A stretch of DNA of 37,078 bases from an uncultured Erysipelotrichaceae bacterium (GCA_902793635.1 CADBEA010000045.1:1-37078), one strand, 5' to 3'. Shown: positions 1 through 9,029, counted from the stretch's first letter. Notes: generated by a model not told the origin, from the sequence alone. Program-made: numbers and translations.

Positions 1-103
1 TCAGCATATTCCTTACCTCTTTGCGTTTAGAATAGTCTTTTTCCCGAAATTCGCTGTACACTGCCAGGTACATCAACTAATTCTTTGAAAAGAGCGTTTA
101 CCA
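1..103. other. left edge, no gene identified
   Basis: AT-rich stretch downstream of the nfo terminator. I see no start, ribosome-binding site or coding signal that I can support; it could be the edge of a neighbouring gene or its control region. Confidence 0.4.
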
Positions 104-131
104 AACGAAAAAGCGCATGTTACTGCGCTTT
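104..131 (-). terminator. rho-independent terminator of cshB-nfo
   Basis: On the minus strand AAAGCGCA and TGCGCTTT form an 8-bp stem with a GTAACA loop, followed by TTTCGTTT. The nfo stop codon (120-122) lies in the loop, so the gene ends inside its own terminator. Confidence 0.8.
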
Positions 132-983
132 CATCAGATCTTTGAATTTCTTTTCCTTCAGCATGGCGATTTCCTCTTTATAGGGAGGCTCGCCGCCGAT
201 GTACGGTGTTTCGAGAATCTTCGGAATATGGGCGGTACGGGGATGATGGGCGATCATGCAGAGCGTGTCAAAGCCGATCATGCCCTGGCCGAGATTGGCA
301 TGCCTGTCCTTGCGGGCACCCCGTTCGTTTTTCGAATCGTTCAGATGAATGACATGCAGTCTGTCCAGACCGATGACTTTGTCAAATTCATCCAGCACAC
401 CGTCAAAATCACTGACGTCGTAGCCGGCATCGTGAATGTGGCAGGTGTCGAGACATACCCCGAAGTGTTCGGGCTGCCGCATGCCGGAAATGATTTCCGC
501 GAGATGTTCAAAACGGAATCCCACTTCACTGCCCTTGCCGGCCATCGTCTCAAGACAGATGACGATGCCTTCCGGGATGGTCAGTGAATTCAGACAGGAA
601 ATAATCGTCCGGATGCCGGTTTCCAGATCAGTACTCGTATAGCTGCCGGGATGCAGAACAATATACTTCGCACCGATCGCATGCGTGCGTTCTATTTCAC
701 TGGCGAGAAAATCATGGGCCAGTTCCGCTACTTCCGGTTTCACGCTGTTGGCCGGATTGATCAGATACGGCGCGTGAATGATCATGTGCTCAGCCGGGAT
801 CTGATGTTTTTTCATCAGTTCGGCTGCTTCCGCAATGTGCATTTCCGAAAGCTGCCGGCGGCGTGTGTTCTGGGGTGCCCCGGTATACAGCATCAGGGCA
901 TTCGCATCATAGGAAACTGCTTCCTTCACACTGCCTTCGACAAAATCAGGCGCTTTCATCTGCACATGCGAGCCGATGATCAT
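120..983 (-). CDS. nfo: endonuclease IV (AP endonuclease, DNase IV)
   Basis: Metal-dependent AP endonuclease of base-excision repair: it cuts 5' of abasic sites and removes 3' blocking groups. The 287 residues match the usual length of the family (about 280-300). The TIM-barrel starts with IIGSHVQM. The zinc-ligand motifs are visible as GVCLDTCHIHDAGYD and HLNDSKNERGARKDRHANLG, and a late ILETP motif carries another metal-binding Glu. The start codon overlaps the stop of the upstream helicase gene by 4 bases, so the two are co-transcribed and probably translationally coupled. The helicase-nfo pair also occurs in Bacillus subtilis (yqfR-yqfS, from memory). Cytoplasmic. Nothing appears broken. 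Confidence 0.97.
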   Translation of the reverse strand: MIIGSHVQMKAPDFVEGSVKEAVSYDANALMLYTGAPQNTRRRQLSEMHIAEAAELMKKHQIPAEHMIIHAPYLINPANSVKPEVAELAHDFLASEIERTHAIGAKYIVLHPGSYTSTDLETGIRTIISCLNSLTIPEGIVICLETMAGKGSEVGFRFEHLAEIISGMRQPEHFGVCLDTCHIHDAGYDVSDFDGVLDEFDKVIGLDRLHVIHLNDSKNERGARKDRHANLGQGMIGFDTLCMIAHHPRTAHIPKILETPYIGGEPPYKEEIAMLKEKKFKDLMKAQ

Positions 984-2347
984 AAGCCATTCTCCTTGTC
1001 CTGTTTGGCACGGGCCTTGTACATGGCCTTCTTTTCCTCACGGATCTTGGAACGGATCATTTCGCGTTTTTTCTGACGATGCACACGGGCGATCGCTTCG
1101 GCTCTCTTCTTCTTGTAGCCGGGCTTGACCTTCGCATTCTTCTTGGTCATGATCATTGCGATTTTCTTTTCCAGTTCATCGTCCTTGCGAGCTCTTCTGA
1201 CACCGTATGGCTGCAGATCCTGCCAGACTCCGTTGCGGCATCTCTGATGTTCGAAACGGATACCGCGGCGCTTCAGGGAGCGGATGGCCATATCGTCTTT
1301 CTCTTCATACAATGCATAACATGTGCCGCTTGATCCGGCACGGCCGGTACGGCCGGCCCGGTGAATGTAGTATTCGAGATCGTCCGGGAAACCGCAGGAA
1401 ATGACGTGTGTTACTTCGCCGATGTCAATACCGCGGGCTGCCAGGTCAGTCGCCACAACATAGGTGTGCTCGGCACTGGCGATGCTCTTCATGGCCTGCT
1501 TTCTCTTGCGGCTTGTCAGATCGCCGTGAATTTCACTGACGCTGATGCCTGCCTTTCTGAGTTCTTCAGCGATATCACTCGCTTCCTGTCGGGTATTGGC
1601 GAAAATCAGACAGACATACGGCCGGAAGCCCGGCAGAATGGACTGAATTGTCTTGGCATAGCCATGGTGATAGCACGGCACCAGAACGTGACGGATATCG
1701 GGATTGAAGCGGACCTTTTCGCCGATCTGGCAGGTGATCGGATGGTGCATGTATTTGCGGATGAACGGCTTGAGCTGCTCCGGCATTGTCGCCGAGAAGC
1801 ACTGCATCTGCAGATCGTCAGAAAGCCGGCCGGCAAACGCATCAATATCATCAAGGAAGCCATATTCAAGCGTCATGTCAGCTTCGTCGACTACCAGGAT
1901 CTTCGCCTTTTCAATACGCAGACCGCCGTCATTCAGAAACAGGTCACGGATACGGCCCGGTGTGCCGATCACGATATGCGGCTGTGCCTTTTCCAGCTGT
2001 TCCTTGTCACGGCTTCTCTCCTGGCCGCCGATCAGCAGACGGATCCTGAGATCCGGAACGACTTCATTCATGACTTTCGCCATCTCAAAGATCTGGGCAG
2101 CCAGTTCACGAGTCGGGGCTGTAATGACAGCCTGGCAGTAATCCTTTGCGGGATCCGCCATCTCCATGATTGGAATCAGATAGGCATGTGTCTTACCGGA
2201 ACCGGTAGCGGAAAGACCGATGACATCCTTTCCTTTCAGACAGGCCGGTATCACCTGTTCCTGGATCGGGGTCGGTTCTTTGAAGTGGTTCTTATGTATA
2301 AATTCCATCGTTTCCGGTTTCAGATTGAAATCTTCATATTTTTTCAT
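980..2347 (-). CDS. cshB: DEAD-box ATP-dependent RNA helicase, CshB-like
   Basis: ATP-dependent RNA helicase. The motifs appear in the normal order: Q-motif PTPIQ (26-30), Walker A SATGSGKT (46-53), PTRELAAQ (78-85), TPGR (129-132), VDEAD (153-157), SAT (185-187), then ATDLAARGID and YIHRAGRTGR in the second RecA domain. A Lys/Arg-rich tail of about 80 residues follows, as is usual for RNA-binding extensions. Start: AGGAGG lies a good distance upstream of the ATG. The CshB assignment rests on size (455 aa), the basic tail and linkage to nfo, with ispH close by, as in Bacillus. CshB-type helicases act in cold adaptation, ribosome assembly or RNA turnover; the exact role here is not shown by sequence. 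Confidence 0.92.
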   Translation of the reverse strand: MKKYEDFNLKPETMEFIHKNHFKEPTPIQEQVIPACLKGKDVIGLSATGSGKTHAYLIPIMEMADPAKDYCQAVITAPTRELAAQIFEMAKVMNEVVPDLRIRLLIGGQERSRDKEQLEKAQPHIVIGTPGRIRDLFLNDGGLRIEKAKILVVDEADMTLEYGFLDDIDAFAGRLSDDLQMQCFSATMPEQLKPFIRKYMHHPITCQIGEKVRFNPDIRHVLVPCYHHGYAKTIQSILPGFRPYVCLIFANTRQEASDIAEELRKAGISVSEIHGDLTSRKRKQAMKSIASAEHTYVVATDLAARGIDIGEVTHVISCGFPDDLEYYIHRAGRTGRAGSSGTCYALYEEKDDMAIRSLKRRGIRFEHQRCRNGVWQDLQPYGVRRARKDDELEKKIAMIMTKKNAKVKPGYKKKRAEAIARVHRQKKREMIRSKIREEKKAMYKARAKQDKENGL

Positions 2348-2373
2348 ACGCTGCCTCCTTTCTTTGCGGGCAC

Positions 2374-2395
2374 ACGGATTTTAACATATTCCGAA
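2374..2395 (-). promoter_or_regulatory. possible cshB promoter overlapping murC terminator tail
   Basis: On the minus strand a TAAAAT -10-like hexamer sits about 30 bases upstream of the cshB ribosome-binding site. A -35-like TTGGGT would fall inside the murC terminator stem. It is a weak candidate; readthrough from murC is the alternative. Confidence 0.35.
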
Positions 2396-2421
2396 AAAAA
2401 ACCCAACCGGATGGCTGAGTT
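2394..2421 (-). terminator. murC rho-independent terminator
   Basis: Minus-strand stem AACTCAGCC/GGTTGGGTT (9 bp, two G-U pairs, 4-base loop) followed by eight T. It lies just beyond the murC stop. Confidence 0.85.
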
Positions 2422-2429
2422 TTCAGGTA

Positions 2430-3827
2430 TTATTCGCGGGTTCCGTACTTGTCGACAAGTCTTTCGGCCAGAATATTGATGTTGCCGCAGCCGAGGGTGA
2501 CGACCAGGTCGCCTTCCTGGCAGTGTTCCATGATGAACTTTTCGGCATCGTCAAAGGTCGGTGTATAGTACACTTCCGTGCCGCGCTTCTTCAGTTCGTC
2601 GACAAGCTGTTCGGCGGTGACACCCAGGGTGTCGGTTTCGCGGGCCGGGAAAATATCAGTGACGATGACGGCTTCTGAACGGGACAGCACGTCAGCGAAG
2701 TCCTGCATCAGCAGTTTGGTGCGGGAATATGTATGCGGCTGCTGAACAGCCCAGAGCTTGCGGTGCGGATATTTCAGCAGTGTCTGAATGACAACGTCCA
2801 CTTCCTGCGGATGGTGGGCATAATCGTCCATGACGGTGAAACCGTTGACCTTGCCGAGGATATCGAAACGGCGGGCAGCACCGCGGAATTCCTTCAGTGC
2901 TTCCGTGATTGCCTGATAGGAAACACCGAGATAACGACATACGGCAATCGCCGCCAGCGCGTTCCAGACGTTGTGCATACCGGAGCAGTTCAGCGTGACT
3001 TCCGCCATTTCCTTGCCATGTTCGACAACGGTGAAGGTCGGTCTGACCAGAATGTCACTGCTGATCTTGACAGCCGTGAAATCGGCCTTCGGATCACGGC
3101 CGAAGGTCATTACCTGAGCCTTCAGGTTTTCCGTGAAGTAGCTGCGGTCCGTGATCTCGGAATTGAGGATCAGTACACCGTCTTCCGGCAGAAGATTCGC
3201 AAAGGCGCGGAAAGAACGGCGGATGTCCTGGATGTCCTTGAAGAAGTCCAGATGATCAGCTTCGACATTCAGAATGACGCCGATCGTCGGATGGAATGAG
3301 AGGAACGAATTGGTGTATTCACAGGCTTCGACAACCATCAGATCGCGGTTTTCACCGATTCTCATATTGCCGCCGATAGCCGGCAGTGTGCCGCCGATCT
3401 CAACCGACGGATCCATATCGGCTTTCAGAAGGATCTGGGTAACCATTGAAGTGGTCGTTGTCTTCCCGTGGGTGCCGGAAATATTGATGGCATTGTCATA
3501 CATCGCCATCAGCTGACCCAGCAGTTCAGCTCTTGTCAGCATCGGGATGCCGCAGTAATCAGCCGCATCATATTCGGGATTGCCGGGCCGGATCGCCGCG
3601 CTGAAAATGACAACGTCGATATCATCGGTGATATTGTCCGCACTCTGCGGATATTTGATCTGCACGCCGAGTTTTTCCAGATGTTCGGTGTATTTGGAAT
3701 GTGCCGAGTCTGATCCGGTAACGGTAAAACCATTCATGACCAGGAACTCTGCCAGGCCGCTCATGGACGTTCCGCCGATGCCGATAAAATGTGCATGTAC
3801 AGGATGATCAAGCTGAATCTGATACAT
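2430..3827 (-). CDS. murC: UDP-N-acetylmuramate--L-alanine ligase MurC
   Basis: Cytoplasmic Mur ligase that adds the first amino acid (L-Ala) of the peptidoglycan stem peptide to UDP-MurNAc, using ATP. Visible motifs: N-terminal Rossmann loop GIGGTSMSG (16-24), ATP loop GTHGKTTTT (118-126), the central-domain VEADHLDFF, and the C-terminal DDYAHHPQEV that is typical of MurC. The 465 aa are close to the usual 430-490. The start is supported by GAGGTGG a few bases upstream. The gene is divergent from ispH, with both promoters in a 93-bp gap. It has its own promoter and terminator, so it is probably monocistronic. Confidence 0.97.
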   Translation of the reverse strand: MYQIQLDHPVHAHFIGIGGTSMSGLAEFLVMNGFTVTGSDSAHSKYTEHLEKLGVQIKYPQSADNITDDIDVVIFSAAIRPGNPEYDAADYCGIPMLTRAELLGQLMAMYDNAINISGTHGKTTTTSMVTQILLKADMDPSVEIGGTLPAIGGNMRIGENRDLMVVEACEYTNSFLSFHPTIGVILNVEADHLDFFKDIQDIRRSFRAFANLLPEDGVLILNSEITDRSYFTENLKAQVMTFGRDPKADFTAVKISSDILVRPTFTVVEHGKEMAEVTLNCSGMHNVWNALAAIAVCRYLGVSYQAITEALKEFRGAARRFDILGKVNGFTVMDDYAHHPQEVDVVIQTLLKYPHRKLWAVQQPHTYSRTKLLMQDFADVLSRSEAVIVTDIFPARETDTLGVTAEQLVDELKKRGTEVYYTPTFDDAEKFIMEHCQEGDLVVTLGCGNINILAERLVDKYGTRE

Positions 3828-3854
3828 AATTCCACCTCGTTCTCTATCTTTTCT

Positions 3855-3883
3855 ATTCTACCATCATCGTATTTTGCTGAAAA
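3855..3883 (-). promoter_or_regulatory. murC promoter
   Basis: TTTTCA (3878-3883) and TAGAAT (3855-3860), both read on the minus strand, with a 17-bp spacer. The same pair of hexamers occurs upstream of pnp. It overlaps the -35 region of the divergent ispH promoter. Confidence 0.6.
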
Positions 3884-3902
3884 GTAACACATCATTTATA
3901 AT
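3874..3902 (+). promoter_or_regulatory. ispH promoter
   Basis: TTGCTG (3874-3879), 17-bp spacer, perfect TATAAT (3897-3902). The ispH ribosome-binding site GGGAGG follows directly, so the leader is very short. Confidence 0.8.
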
Positions 3903-3920
3903 GAATCCGGGAGGCTTCTC

Positions 3921-4826
3921 ATGGAAATCATTTCTGTTATTCCGCGTGGTTACTGCCAGGGTGTTGTCCGCGCCATTCTGACGGCGAAACGGACAGCTGA
4001 ACAATATCCCGATCAGCCGGTAACCATGCTGGGCATGATCGTGCACAACCGTTTTGTTGTCGAAGAATGCCGCCGCATGGGCATCCGCTTTGTCGAAAAT
4101 CCGGCGAAAACACGTCTCGAACTTCTTGATGAAATCGATGAAGGCGTCGTCATTTTCACCGCTCATGGCGTCAGTGACGCAGTCCGTGAAAAGGCAGCCG
4201 CCAAAGGCCTGATCGTCGTTGATGCGACCTGTCCGGATGTCATCAGAACCCATACCATCGTGCGTGAACATGCCACATCGGGAGACGTCATCTATATCGG
4301 CAAAAAGAATCATCCCGAATCAGAAGGAACCGTCGGCCTCAGCGGCCGTGTCCATCTGGTCACTTCAGCTGCTGACATTGAAAAACTGGACGGTCTGGAA
4401 AATATCCTGATCACCAACCAGACGACACTGTCTCTGATCGATACCCAGGACATCATTGACGCCTGCCTGGCTAAATGGCCTGACGCCGTTGTATGCAAAG
4501 AGATCTGCAATGCCACCCGGGTCCGTCAGGAAGCGGTCATGAATCTCAGGGATACCGACGTGCTGATCGTCGTCGGTGATCCCCGCTCCAACAACAGCAA
4601 TCAATTGCGGGAAATCGGCACGAAAGCCGGTATCCCGGAAACCTATCTGATCGAAAGTATTCTTTCTCTGAAAGAAGAAATGGTCAGAAATAAAAACCGC
4701 ATTGCCGTAACAAGCGGTTCGTCAACACCGAATTCACTGACTACCCAGATCATTGACTTCCTGCAGGAATATGCCCGCACCGGACAGTTCCGGCTTCCCG
4801 AAGAAGTAATCAGCACCCTTCTCTGA
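3921..4826 (+). CDS. ispH: 4-hydroxy-3-methylbut-2-enyl diphosphate reductase IspH (LytB)
   Basis: Last enzyme of the MEP isoprenoid pathway: a [4Fe-4S] reductase making IPP and DMAPP from HMBPP. All three cluster cysteines are visible: C12 in RGYCQGVV, C104 in DATCPDV and C196 in EICNATRVRQ. So are the substrate-binding histidines H42 (IVHNRFVVEE) and H82 (TAHGVSD), and the late SGSSTPNSL motif. At 301 aa it is a normal-length single-domain enzyme, without the S1 fusion seen in some clostridia. The start is fixed by GGGAGG 8 bases upstream. Its 3' end overlaps the convergent pseudouridine synthase gene by 17 bases. Confidence 0.97.
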   Translation: MEIISVIPRGYCQGVVRAILTAKRTAEQYPDQPVTMLGMIVHNRFVVEECRRMGIRFVENPAKTRLELLDEIDEGVVIFTAHGVSDAVREKAAAKGLIVVDATCPDVIRTHTIVREHATSGDVIYIGKKNHPESEGTVGLSGRVHLVTSAADIEKLDGLENILITNQTTLSLIDTQDIIDACLAKWPDAVVCKEICNATRVRQEAVMNLRDTDVLIVVGDPRSNNSNQLREIGTKAGIPETYLIESILSLKEEMVRNKNRIAVTSGSSTPNSLTTQIIDFLQEYARTGQFRLPEEVISTLL

Positions 4827-5505
4827 GATCATTGATCTCTTCTTCCGTCAGATAACGGTATTCACCTGGAGCGAGATTCTCATCGAGCTTCAGGTTTTTC
4901 ATACGCAGACGCTTCAGGTAAAGCACCTCGTTGCCGAGTGCCGTGAAGATCTGCTTGATTTCATGAAATTTGCCTTCTGTAATAATAATATGACAGCTGC
5001 GGTCACTGACTTCCGTGATCCTGGCCGGCTTATAGGTTTCCTTCTGATATGTGATGCCCTGGCCGGCTTTTTCAATATCCGCCGGACTGAGGTCCTTCGC
5101 ATAGCGGACGAAGTATTCCTTTTCGATCCCCTTCTTTGGTGAGAGCAGTTCATGGGCAAGCGGTCCGTCATTGGTGATCAGCAACAGGCCTTCCGTATCC
5201 TTGTCGAGACGCCCGCAGGGAAACAGATCCTTATACGGCTCGGCAATATAATCCATGACTGTTTCCGCATTGCCGGAGGTCGCGCTGATACAGCCGGCCG
5301 GCTTATGCAGCATCAGATAGACATATTTCTGATAGACGATCTCCTCACCGAGAAACGTGATGACATCATTTTCCGGATCAATATGCTGATCCGCTTTGAC
5401 ATCGGTGCTGCCGTTGACGCTCACTTCATGACGGCGGATGCTTTTCTTCACTTCCGAACGGGTGCCGCAGCCCTGATCAGCCAGAAACTTATCCAGCCGC
5501 ATCAT
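4810..5505 (-). CDS. 16S rRNA pseudouridine synthase, RsuA/RluB/E/F family
   Basis: Isomerises a specific rRNA uridine to pseudouridine. There is an N-terminal S4 RNA-binding domain (about 1-60, MRLDKFLADQGCGTRSEVKK) and then the catalytic domain, with the nucleophile Asp in GRLDKDTEGLLLITNDG and a C-terminal KFHEIKQIFTALGNEV motif. The 231 aa match RsuA-type enzymes. It overlaps the end of the flippase gene by 17 bases, so it is translated from the same mRNA. The same pairing (ytgP-ytzG) is what I remember from Bacillus, which favours a 16S U516-type target, though the exact site cannot be read from sequence. Two tandem ATGs make the start uncertain by one codon. Confidence 0.9.
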   Translation of the reverse strand: MMRLDKFLADQGCGTRSEVKKSIRRHEVSVNGSTDVKADQHIDPENDVITFLGEEIVYQKYVYLMLHKPAGCISATSGNAETVMDYIAEPYKDLFPCGRLDKDTEGLLLITNDGPLAHELLSPKKGIEKEYFVRYAKDLSPADIEKAGQGITYQKETYKPARITEVSDRSCHIIITEGKFHEIKQIFTALGNEVLYLKRLRMKNLKLDENLAPGEYRYLTEEEINDLREGC

Positions 5506-7111
5506 TCGTCTTCCCCTTCTTTTTGCCGAACAGCTGGGTCGGTACCTTCAGCATGCCGGTGACAAACAGATAGATCGGAATGGCAACCGCGTACATGGCC
5601 AGCAGATGAACCGCTGACAGCAGCCGGCTGGCATGCAGACCATCCAGTCCGAAGAACTTGAAGATGGCGAAGACACCGTTCATGCACATACATGCGGCAA
5701 GGATCTTGCCCATCTGCAGGAACAGCCGCTGATATGACACATTGAAGACGTTATAGACACGGCTCAGCGACAGGAACAGGATCGTGAAGACAGCCAGGAT
5801 CGTCGATGCCATGGCACCGGCATAGCCCATATAACTGATCAGGAACCAGAATGTCGCGATCTTGACGATCAGACCGATGACGGTATAAAAGAGACTGTTC
5901 TGATTGAAACGCAGGGTGATCATCAGCCACGACGAGATCATCGCCATGGCAACCGCCACACCTTCCGCGATTGCCCAGACAAGCACCACGGCACCGGTAT
6001 CAGCCGCTGTTTTGCCGTAGAGGACGTAATAGAACTGCGGTGAAAGAATGCCCATGGTAAACAGCATCGGCACAGCCGCGTAAAGGAAACGGCCGAAAAT
6101 GCGTTCCACACCCCTGTCGATCAATGCTTCGCTGCGCCGTTCGACACCTTCGGCGATCTGCGGGATCTGCGGCGAAGAAAGCCAGCAGGCAAACAGAACC
6201 GGAATCTCGGCGATCCAGGCACTGTGAACCTGCAGCTGATGGTACACCTGCAGGGCGTCTCTCGCTTCCATGCCGGCGGCCTGATTGGCCGGCAGGAAGA
6301 AGACGGTGTTGATCAGCAGGATGCAGCCGTGCAGAACAGCTACCGTGAAGCCGGGCATGGCAAAAGCAAACAGTTCACCGATCGCTTTTTTCTTTTTGAC
6401 CTGCGGCAGCAGCTGGGCTTTCGCCTGGGCCTCAATACGGGGATATTTCAGCCGGTCAAAGAGAACATAGAAACCGATCGTTATCAGCAATGCCAGTATG
6501 GCAGCACCGATGATCAGATACAGCATGATTCCCTTCTGATCACGGTGGAACCAGATATAGGCAAGACTGCCGGCTGAACAAAGAGCGCCGAGCAGACCGT
6601 TGATCCACTGCGACCTGTCATCGACAGTCATTTCGTTCATGCCCTGATAGAATCCGCGGTACAGATACAATACGGCATACAGCAGAATAAAGGCGGCCAG
6701 AACATAAAACACATTCCTGACAGTCATCAGCGTCGCCGCATCAGCTGCCCCGCCAAAGATCAGCGCGGCCAGGGGTTCTGCGCCAAATGCCAGCGCGATG
6801 GCTAGCACACAGGCGAAGATCATCATCGCCACCGTTGTAAACAGCCGCAGATGCAGAACTGTCTTGTAGTCATTGCGGCTGCTGTAATTGGCACACATGG
6901 CCATCAGACCAAACGGCAGTGATGCCGCGAAAGTCCGGGTCACGAAAATCAGAAACGCGTGCAGTATGGCCAGACCGCTGAGCTGGGCGTTATCCGCCAG
7001 TGTGACATACGGAACGCAAAGGATCAGACCGGCGATCGTCGCCAGAAAAATACCTGTCGTACAGGACAGAGCACCGACTGTAAAAACGGATGACTTCCTG
7101 CGCCTGGCCAT
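5489..7111 (-). CDS. murJ: MOP-superfamily flippase, MurJ/YtgP/SpoVB type
   Basis: Polytopic membrane protein of 540 residues with about 14 hydrophobic segments, typical of the MOP/MVF exporters that flip lipid-linked cell-wall precursors (lipid II for MurJ/YtgP). The cytoplasmic ends are basic (MARRRKSS at the start, FGKKKGK at the end) and a basic loop (QVKKKKAIGE) sits mid-protein, separating the two six-to-seven-helix bundles. Assignment to YtgP/MurJ rather than a Wzx polysaccharide flippase rests on length (YtgP is about 540) and the linked pseudouridine synthase; there are no glycosyltransferases nearby. The start overlaps the upstream lipoprotein stop, with GAGGGTG as ribosome-binding site. 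Confidence 0.7.
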   Translation of the reverse strand: MARRRKSSVFTVGALSCTTGIFLATIAGLILCVPYVTLADNAQLSGLAILHAFLIFVTRTFAASLPFGLMAMCANYSSRNDYKTVLHLRLFTTVAMMIFACVLAIALAFGAEPLAALIFGGAADAATLMTVRNVFYVLAAFILLYAVLYLYRGFYQGMNEMTVDDRSQWINGLLGALCSAGSLAYIWFHRDQKGIMLYLIIGAAILALLITIGFYVLFDRLKYPRIEAQAKAQLLPQVKKKKAIGELFAFAMPGFTVAVLHGCILLINTVFFLPANQAAGMEARDALQVYHQLQVHSAWIAEIPVLFACWLSSPQIPQIAEGVERRSEALIDRGVERIFGRFLYAAVPMLFTMGILSPQFYYVLYGKTAADTGAVVLVWAIAEGVAVAMAMISSWLMITLRFNQNSLFYTVIGLIVKIATFWFLISYMGYAGAMASTILAVFTILFLSLSRVYNVFNVSYQRLFLQMGKILAACMCMNGVFAIFKFFGLDGLHASRLLSAVHLLAMYAVAIPIYLFVTGMLKVPTQLFGKKKGKTNDAAG

Positions 7112-7677
7112 CAGTCACCCTCACTTTCTGTCTGTTCTTCCGTCTGTTCCTCTGTCTTTTCTTCCGGAACATACGGATCTTCCGCATAATTGAGAGAAAG
7201 CTCGATAAACTCACGGTTGACCGTTTTGCGGCTGCGGTCTTTCCATTCCACCAGCACCCGCAGATTGACATGATCCTGGGCGCATTCACCGTTCAGCATG
7301 ATGCCTTTGACATAGCCGTTGTCCTTGTTGACCTGATTCGGGATCATGTTGATGGCATCACCGAAAATACCGGATGAGGGCATCATCTTTCCACTGGTCG
7401 AATATTCCATACCGTTTTCCACAGCCAGCACGACAACGTCAGTCATGGCCACTTTCGGTTCGTCGACAAAAACGTAATACCGGTATGTTCCATCCGGCAT
7501 TTCACTCATGGCACCGCTGACTGAATAGTAGCGGCTGATCGGCACAAACCTTGTCGCTTCCGCCAGGGAACGGCAGTAAGCTTCGTATTTGATCATATAT
7601 GTATCTTCTTCTGAACTTCTGCGGCAACCGCCAAGAAACGACAGGCACAGAGCCAGAACGAGCATAATTTTGCGCAT
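7111..7677 (-). CDS. predicted lipoprotein, unknown function
   Basis: A 188-aa secreted lipoprotein. A basic start (MRK), a hydrophobic core and the lipobox LGGC at about 15-18 predict cleavage before Cys18 and anchoring to the outer face of the membrane. The mature part is a compact beta-rich sequence followed by an acidic, low-complexity tail (EEKTEEQTEEQTE) of about 25 residues. I recognise no family. It is the first gene of an operon with the MurJ-type flippase and the pseudouridine synthase (1-base overlap with the flippase start), so a role at the cell envelope is a reasonable guess but not shown. The start is supported by GAGG upstream and a nearby promoter. Confidence 0.8.
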   Translation of the reverse strand: MRKIMLVLALCLSFLGGCRRSSEEDTYMIKYEAYCRSLAEATRFVPISRYYSVSGAMSEMPDGTYRYYVFVDEPKVAMTDVVVLAVENGMEYSTSGKMMPSSGIFGDAINMIPNQVNKDNGYVKGIMLNGECAQDHVNLRVLVEWKDRSRKTVNREFIELSLNYAEDPYVPEEKTEEQTEEQTESEGD

Positions 7678-7693
7678 AGAATACCTCGAAAGG

Positions 7694-7702
7694 ATTATAC
7701 CA
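7694..7702 (-). promoter_or_regulatory. extended -10 promoter of the lipoprotein-flippase operon
   Basis: The minus strand reads TGGTATAAT, an extended -10 with a perfect hexamer (7694-7699). I find no good -35, which fits an extended -10 promoter. It lies 17 bases upstream of the lipoprotein start. Confidence 0.65.
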
Positions 7703-7740
7703 TAGTTACCTGCCTCCCACTCAGAAAACCTCAGCGGCGG

Positions 7741-7768
7741 ACAAGAGAAAAGAGGCCTGCGCCTCTTT
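7741..7768 (-). terminator. tyrS terminator
   Basis: Minus-strand stem AAAGAGGC/GCCTCTTT, loop GCAG, then TTCTCTTGT. It is placed immediately after tyrS. Confidence 0.85.
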
Positions 7769-7776
7769 CAGATGTT

Positions 7777-9012
7777 TCAGATCAGACCGATGAACTGTTT
7801 CTTCTTGCCTTTGCGGATGATGAAGACTCTGCCGTCGATGGCCTTGGATCCGTCCATGACTTCGTTTTCATCGCTGTGTCTTTCGTTGTTGATACTGATG
7901 GCACCGGCAGAAAGCATTTCTCTTGCTTCGCGGCGGCTGGAACAGATCTTATTGTCGACCAGAAGATCGATCAGTTTCTGCCCTGCTTCCACCTTGACAT
8001 TGGGAACCTGCTTTGCGGCAAGCAGAATGTCGTCAGCACTCAGACCCTGCAGATCGCCGCCGAACAATGCTTCGGAGATCTGCACTGCCTTGCGGTATTC
8101 CTCTTCGCCGTGCAGACCGGTGATGATGTCTTTGGCGAGGGCCTTGTGGGCAAGACGCAGATGCGGTGCTTCGTTATGCTTCTTCTCGATTTCCATGATC
8201 TCTTCCGGTGTCAGGAAGGTCAGCTTCTTCAGATAGTCGATGATCATCGAATCTTCGAGGTTGATCAGATACTGATACATTTCATAGGAACTTGTCTTGT
8301 TCTTGTCAAGCCACAGGGCATTGCCTTCTGTCTTGCCGAACTTCTTGCCGGTCGAATCGGTAACCAGCGGCATAACCATGCCGTAGGCTGTCTTGTCGAG
8401 CTTTTTGCGGATCAGTTCGATGCCGCTTGTGATATTGCCCCACTGGTCGCTGCCTGCTACCTGCAGAGTGCAGTTGCGGTTTTCAAACAGCCACAGGAAG
8501 TCCAGTGCCTGCAGGATCATATAGCTGAATTCAGCATAGGTGATGCCGCTTTCCATACGCGACTTGACCTTGTCCTTCGCCAGCATGTAGTTGACGTTGA
8601 AGTATTTGCCGTAGTCACGCAGGAAGTCGATGACATTGATGTCTTTGGTCCAGTCGTAGTTGTTGACGACTTCGAAGCCGAAGATTTCTTCCGCCTGCTT
8701 TTTCAGGCCTTCGATATTCTTCGCGACTTCCTCATAAGTGATCATCGGTCTTTCCGCATCCGGTTTGGGATCGCCGATCAGACCGGTCGCACCGCCGACC
8801 AGAAGCAGCGGATGGTGTCCGTGCTGGGCCAGACGCTTGGAAATCAGGAACGAAGAATAGTGACCGATATGCATGGAGTCAGCTGTCGGGTCGGTGCCGA
8901 TGTAGAATGTCAGCCCGCCTTCGTTCAGTTTGTCGATCAGCTCCGGACTGGAAATATCCTGTACCAGTCCGCGCCAGACAAGTTCATCATAGAAAGTCAT
9001 TTTTTCACTCAT
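7777..9012 (-). CDS. tyrS: tyrosyl-tRNA synthetase
   Basis: Class I aminoacyl-tRNA synthetase charging tRNA-Tyr, cytoplasmic. The HIGH signature is HIGH at 48-51 (DSMHIGHYSS) and the KMSKS loop is KFGKT (224-228), the form usual in the bacterial TyrS1 group. The tyrosine pocket shows YMILQALDFLWL and GSDQWGNI. A C-terminal S4 domain (about 345-411; ICSSRREAREMLSAGAI) binds the tRNA long arm. The 411 aa are typical. Expression is under a tyrosine T-box riboswitch directly upstream, with its own promoter and a strong terminator after the gene, so this is a monocistronic unit. In Bacillus subtilis tyrS also lies close to ccpA. Confidence 0.98.
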   Translation of the reverse strand: MSEKMTFYDELVWRGLVQDISSPELIDKLNEGGLTFYIGTDPTADSMHIGHYSSFLISKRLAQHGHHPLLLVGGATGLIGDPKPDAERPMITYEEVAKNIEGLKKQAEEIFGFEVVNNYDWTKDINVIDFLRDYGKYFNVNYMLAKDKVKSRMESGITYAEFSYMILQALDFLWLFENRNCTLQVAGSDQWGNITSGIELIRKKLDKTAYGMVMPLVTDSTGKKFGKTEGNALWLDKNKTSSYEMYQYLINLEDSMIIDYLKKLTFLTPEEIMEIEKKHNEAPHLRLAHKALAKDIITGLHGEEEYRKAVQISEALFGGDLQGLSADDILLAAKQVPNVKVEAGQKLIDLLVDNKICSSRREAREMLSAGAISINNERHSDENEVMDGSKAIDGRVFIIRKGKKKQFIGLI

Positions 9013-9029
9013 TGTTTTTCTCCCCGGAC

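Noticed and set aside
1361-2479. Plus-strand 372-codon open frame opposite cshB
   Set aside because: It is antisense to a helicase with all motifs intact; no ribosome-binding site and no family resemblance.
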